From: Devosia equisanguinis
Lineage (GTDB): Bacteria; Pseudomonadota; Alphaproteobacteria; Rhizobiales; Hyphomicrobiaceae
Length of the DNA: 6,452 nucleotides
Direction of reading: 5' to 3'
Assembly (NCBI GenBank): GCA_945901835.1
Contig: CAMDMH010000190.1
Location: 1-6,452, forward strand
In this document: piece after piece, positions 4,924 to 6,452 of the stretch
Numbering within the stretch: the first letter of the stretch is position 1
Layout: each line of letters opens with the position of its first letter
Made by a program: the position numbers and the translations under genes
Notes under the pieces: model-generated
What the model saw: the letters and a program-made list of their open reading frames with translations, nothing else
What the model was told of the DNA's origin: nothing
Databases searched by the model: none

Positions 4924-6198
4924 ATGTCCGCGATGAAGCTCGACGATCTCAAGTCGAAATCGCCTACCGAAATGCTTGCATTCGCAGAAGAGCATGGCGT
5001 CGAGAACGCCAGCACGATGCGCAAGCAGGAACTCATGTTCGCCGTGCTGAAGCAGCTCGCGGCGAAGGAAATCGAAATCGTCGGCATCGGTGTCGTCGAA
5101 GTGCTGCAGGACGGCTTCGGCTTCCTGCGCTCGCCCGACGCGAACTATCTGCCGGGACCCGACGACATCTACATATCGCCCACCCAGATCCGGCGGTTCG
5201 CGCTGCGCACCGGCGACACCGTCGAGGGCCATATCCGCAGCCCGAAAGAGGGCGAGCGGTACTTCGCGCTGCTGAAGGTCAGCCAGATCAACTTCGAGGA
5301 CCCGGAGGCGGCCAAGCACAAGGTCAACTTCGACAACCTCACGCCGCTCTACCCGACGAAGTGGCTCAAGCTCGAAATCGAGGATCCGACGATCAAGGAT
5401 CTGTCGCCGCGGGTCATCGACATCGTGGCGCCGATCGGCAAGGGCCAGCGCGCGCTGATCGTCGCCCAGCCGCGCACCGGCAAGACAGTGCTGATGCAAA
5501 ACATCGCGCACTCGATCACGACCAATAACCCCGAAGTCTACCTCATCGTCCTGCTGATCGACGAGCGGCCGGAGGAAGTCACCGACATGTCGCGCACGGT
5601 GAAGGGCGAGGTGATCGCCTCGACCTTCGACGAGCCGGCGACGCGGCACGTTCAGGTCGCGGAAATGGTGATCGAGAAGGCCAAGCGCCTCGTCGAGCAC
5701 AAGCGCGACGTGGTGATCCTGCTCGATTCGATCACGCGTCTGGGCCGCGCCTACAATACGGTCGTGCCGTCATCCGGCAAGGTGCTGACGGGCGGCGTCG
5801 ACTCGAACGCGCTGCAGCGGCCGAAGCGGTTCTTCGGTGCGGCGCGCAACATCGAGGAAGGCGGATCGCTGACCATCATCGCGACGGCGCTGATCGATAC
5901 CGGCAGCCGAATGGACGAGGTGATCTTCGAAGAGTTCAAGGGCACGGGTAACTCGGAAATCGTGCTCGACCGCAAGGTGTCCGACAAGCGCGTGTTCCCG
6001 GCGATTGACATCGCCAAGTCCGGCACGCGGAAGGAAGACCTGCTCATTCCGAAGGAGCAGTTGTCCAAGACCTATATCCTCCGCCGCATTCTCAATCCGA
6101 TGGGCACGCAGGACGCGATCGAGTTCCTGGTCGACCGCCTGCAGAAGACCAAGACCAACGGCGACTTTTTCAACTCGATGACGACGGGCAAGAACTGA
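4924..6198 (+). CDS. rho: Transcription termination factor Rho
   Basis: The 424-residue product is a full-length Rho, the hexameric RNA-dependent ATPase/helicase that ends transcription at rut sites and represses antisense RNA. The start at 4924 has GGAG six bases upstream and leaves three residues before the conserved MKLDDLKSKSPTEML. The N-terminal helical domain (about 4-50) is followed by the cold-shock-like RNA-binding domain with DGFGFLR (63-69) and PPDDIY-like PGPDDIY (77-83). In the ATPase core are Walker A AQPRTGKT (181-188), the catalytic Glu in LIDERPEEVT (Glu214), Walker B VVILLD (Asp268), the Q-loop around 281-293, the R-loop GSRM...FKGTGN and the arginine finger at Arg369 in SGTRKEDL. 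Glu214, Asp268 and Arg369 correspond to E. coli Glu211, Asp265 and Arg366. All known catalytic residues are present. The wording is alphaproteobacterial (for example ENASTMRKQELMFAVLKQLA). No neighbour on this strand is close, so it appears to be transcribed alone from its own leader. Confidence 0.99.
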   Translation: MSAMKLDDLKSKSPTEMLAFAEEHGVENASTMRKQELMFAVLKQLAAKEIEIVGIGVVEVLQDGFGFLRSPDANYLPGPDDIYISPTQIRRFALRTGDTVEGHIRSPKEGERYFALLKVSQINFEDPEAAKHKVNFDNLTPLYPTKWLKLEIEDPTIKDLSPRVIDIVAPIGKGQRALIVAQPRTGKTVLMQNIAHSITTNNPEVYLIVLLIDERPEEVTDMSRTVKGEVIASTFDEPATRHVQVAEMVIEKAKRLVEHKRDVVILLDSITRLGRAYNTVVPSSGKVLTGGVDSNALQRPKRFFGAARNIEEGGSLTIIATALIDTGSRMDEVIFEEFKGTGNSEIVLDRKVSDKRVFPAIDIAKSGTRKEDLLIPKEQLSKTYILRRILNPMGTQDAIEFLVDRLQKTKTNGDFFNSMTTGKN

Positions 6199-6204
6199 GA
6201 GATC

Positions 6205-6242
6205 GTCGGGTTACGCAGTGCGAGGCGCACTGCTAACCCGAC
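6205..6242. repeat. Long near-perfect palindrome, REP-like element (possible rho 3'-end structure)
   Basis: The left arm at 6205-6222 and right arm at 6226-6242 form 17 base pairs with a single bulged C (6214) and a three-base loop AGG. The arms read GTCGGGTTA(C)GCAGTGCG and its complement, followed by CTACG. This GGGTTA...TAACCC plus CTACG format resembles dispersed REP-type palindromes seen in many proteobacteria, an assignment made from memory of such elements. It starts six bases after the rho stop and lacks a T run, so it would act as a 3' stabiliser or a Rho-type end rather than an intrinsic terminator. Whether it is repeated in the genome cannot be seen here. Confidence 0.6.
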
Positions 6243-6285
6243 CTACGTTGCTCGCCGACGCGAGATTGCAAAATTGGATGGGGTC

Positions 6286-6311
6286 GGGCCGAAAGGTTCG
6301 GCCCTGTTTTG
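6286..6311 (+). terminator. Candidate intrinsic terminator of rho
   Basis: GGGCCGAA (6286-6293) pairs perfectly with TTCGGCCC (6297-6304) around loop AGG, followed by TGTTTTG. This is the classical order of GC-rich stem then T-rich tail on the rho strand, about 90 bases after the stop. The tail's TTTTGC (6307-6312) can also pair with GCAAAA at 6268-6273, closing a larger structure. It is the best intrinsic terminator in the window. Confidence 0.6.
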
Positions 6312-6363
6312 CGTTGACAGGTAAAAGATGGCGCGCAGATCCAGGTCGCTCTTGCTGCTTTGT

Positions 6364-6393
6364 GATATGGGCCCCGGCCTTCGCCGGGGTGAC
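6364..6393. repeat. Dispersed-repeat-type palindrome (CCCCGGC-CTTC-GCCGGGG)
   Basis: CCCCGGC (6372-6378) pairs with GCCGGGG (6383-6389) around loop CTTC. Read on the leftward strand it is GTCACCCCGGCGAAGGCCGGG followed by GCCCATATC, the format of very abundant intergenic palindromes in Alphaproteobacteria. Its two strand frames translate to VTPAKAGAHI and SPRRRPGPIS, signatures often seen in spurious annotated proteins. The family assignment is from recognition of this format; copy number cannot be judged from one window. Confidence 0.6.
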
Positions 6394-6452
6394 GGTGCGG
6401 GCGTGGCAACGGATTGCGCCCATCGAAACTTGTATCCGATCAAATTCAAGAT

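Larger units (their letters stand above)
6199..6452. other. Palindrome-rich region downstream of rho
   Basis: No credible gene is present in these 254 bases. They hold three separate hairpins (6205-6242, 6286-6304 and 6372-6389), described individually. Open frames on the leftward strand run through the repeats and give the PAKAGAH / RRRPGP-type translations commonly seen when dispersed repeats are mistaken for genes. A perfect TTGACA (6314-6319) has no -10 partner at 16-18 bases. Confidence 0.6.

Noticed and set aside
4921..5700. 259-codon open frame antisense to rho
   Set aside because: Rho is certain on the + strand; the antisense frame is a by-product of codon bias.
6314..6319. Perfect TTGACA -35 hexamer
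   Set aside because: No acceptable -10 lies 16-18 bases downstream and no gene start follows in the window.
6211..6449. Two overlapping minus-strand frames of about 70 codons downstream of rho
   Set aside because: They cross all three hairpins and translate to repeat-derived PAKAGAH and RRRPGP strings, typical of false gene calls in dispersed palindromes.

Overview
The window looks like a GC-rich alphaproteobacterial chromosome segment. The best evidence is the near-complete Rho factor at its right end, whose N-terminal wording and overall sequence resemble Hyphomicrobiales/Rhodospirillales Rho more than enterobacterial Rho. A Bug/TctC-type solute-binding protein, a PQQ-type dehydrogenase with a partner cytochrome, and alphaproteobacterial-style palindromic repeats fit the same picture. 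The genus cannot be fixed from the sequence alone. No phage, transposase, CRISPR array, tRNA or rRNA was recognised.

Layout, left to right. Positions 1-363 carry no convincing gene, but a terminator-like hairpin at about 133-161 suggests that a rightward gene ends near or before the left edge. Positions 364-2250 hold a two-gene periplasmic oxidation module on the + strand: an exported L-sorbosone/sugar dehydrogenase-like beta-propeller and, 15 bases later, an exported diheme c-type cytochrome that could take its electrons. After about 300 bases without a credible gene comes a general stress protein 26-like flavin-binding split-barrel protein (2555-3031). It converges on a leftward pair: a small YdhR-like alpha/beta-barrel protein (4104-4457) followed by an orphan Bug solute-binding protein (3084-4052). 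An 11-bp perfect hairpin sits between the convergent genes.

Positions 4458-4923 separate the leftward pair from rho (4924-6198). This spacer contains a candidate rho promoter at about 4731-4758 and a leader of about 160 nt. The leader holds a 17-codon Arg-rich mini-ORF and two pure pyrimidine tracts, a plausible setting for autogenous Rho-dependent control. Downstream of rho, 254 bases hold three hairpins: a long REP-like palindrome, a terminator-like stem with a U-rich tail, and a second, different dispersed-repeat type of palindrome.

Functionally the window joins a housekeeping gene (rho) to accessory metabolic genes for periplasmic oxidation and solute binding. No clearly new multi-gene system is visible. 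The most worthwhile leads are the rho leader, the dense palindromes after rho, and the unassigned substrates of the dehydrogenase-cytochrome pair and of the Bug protein.
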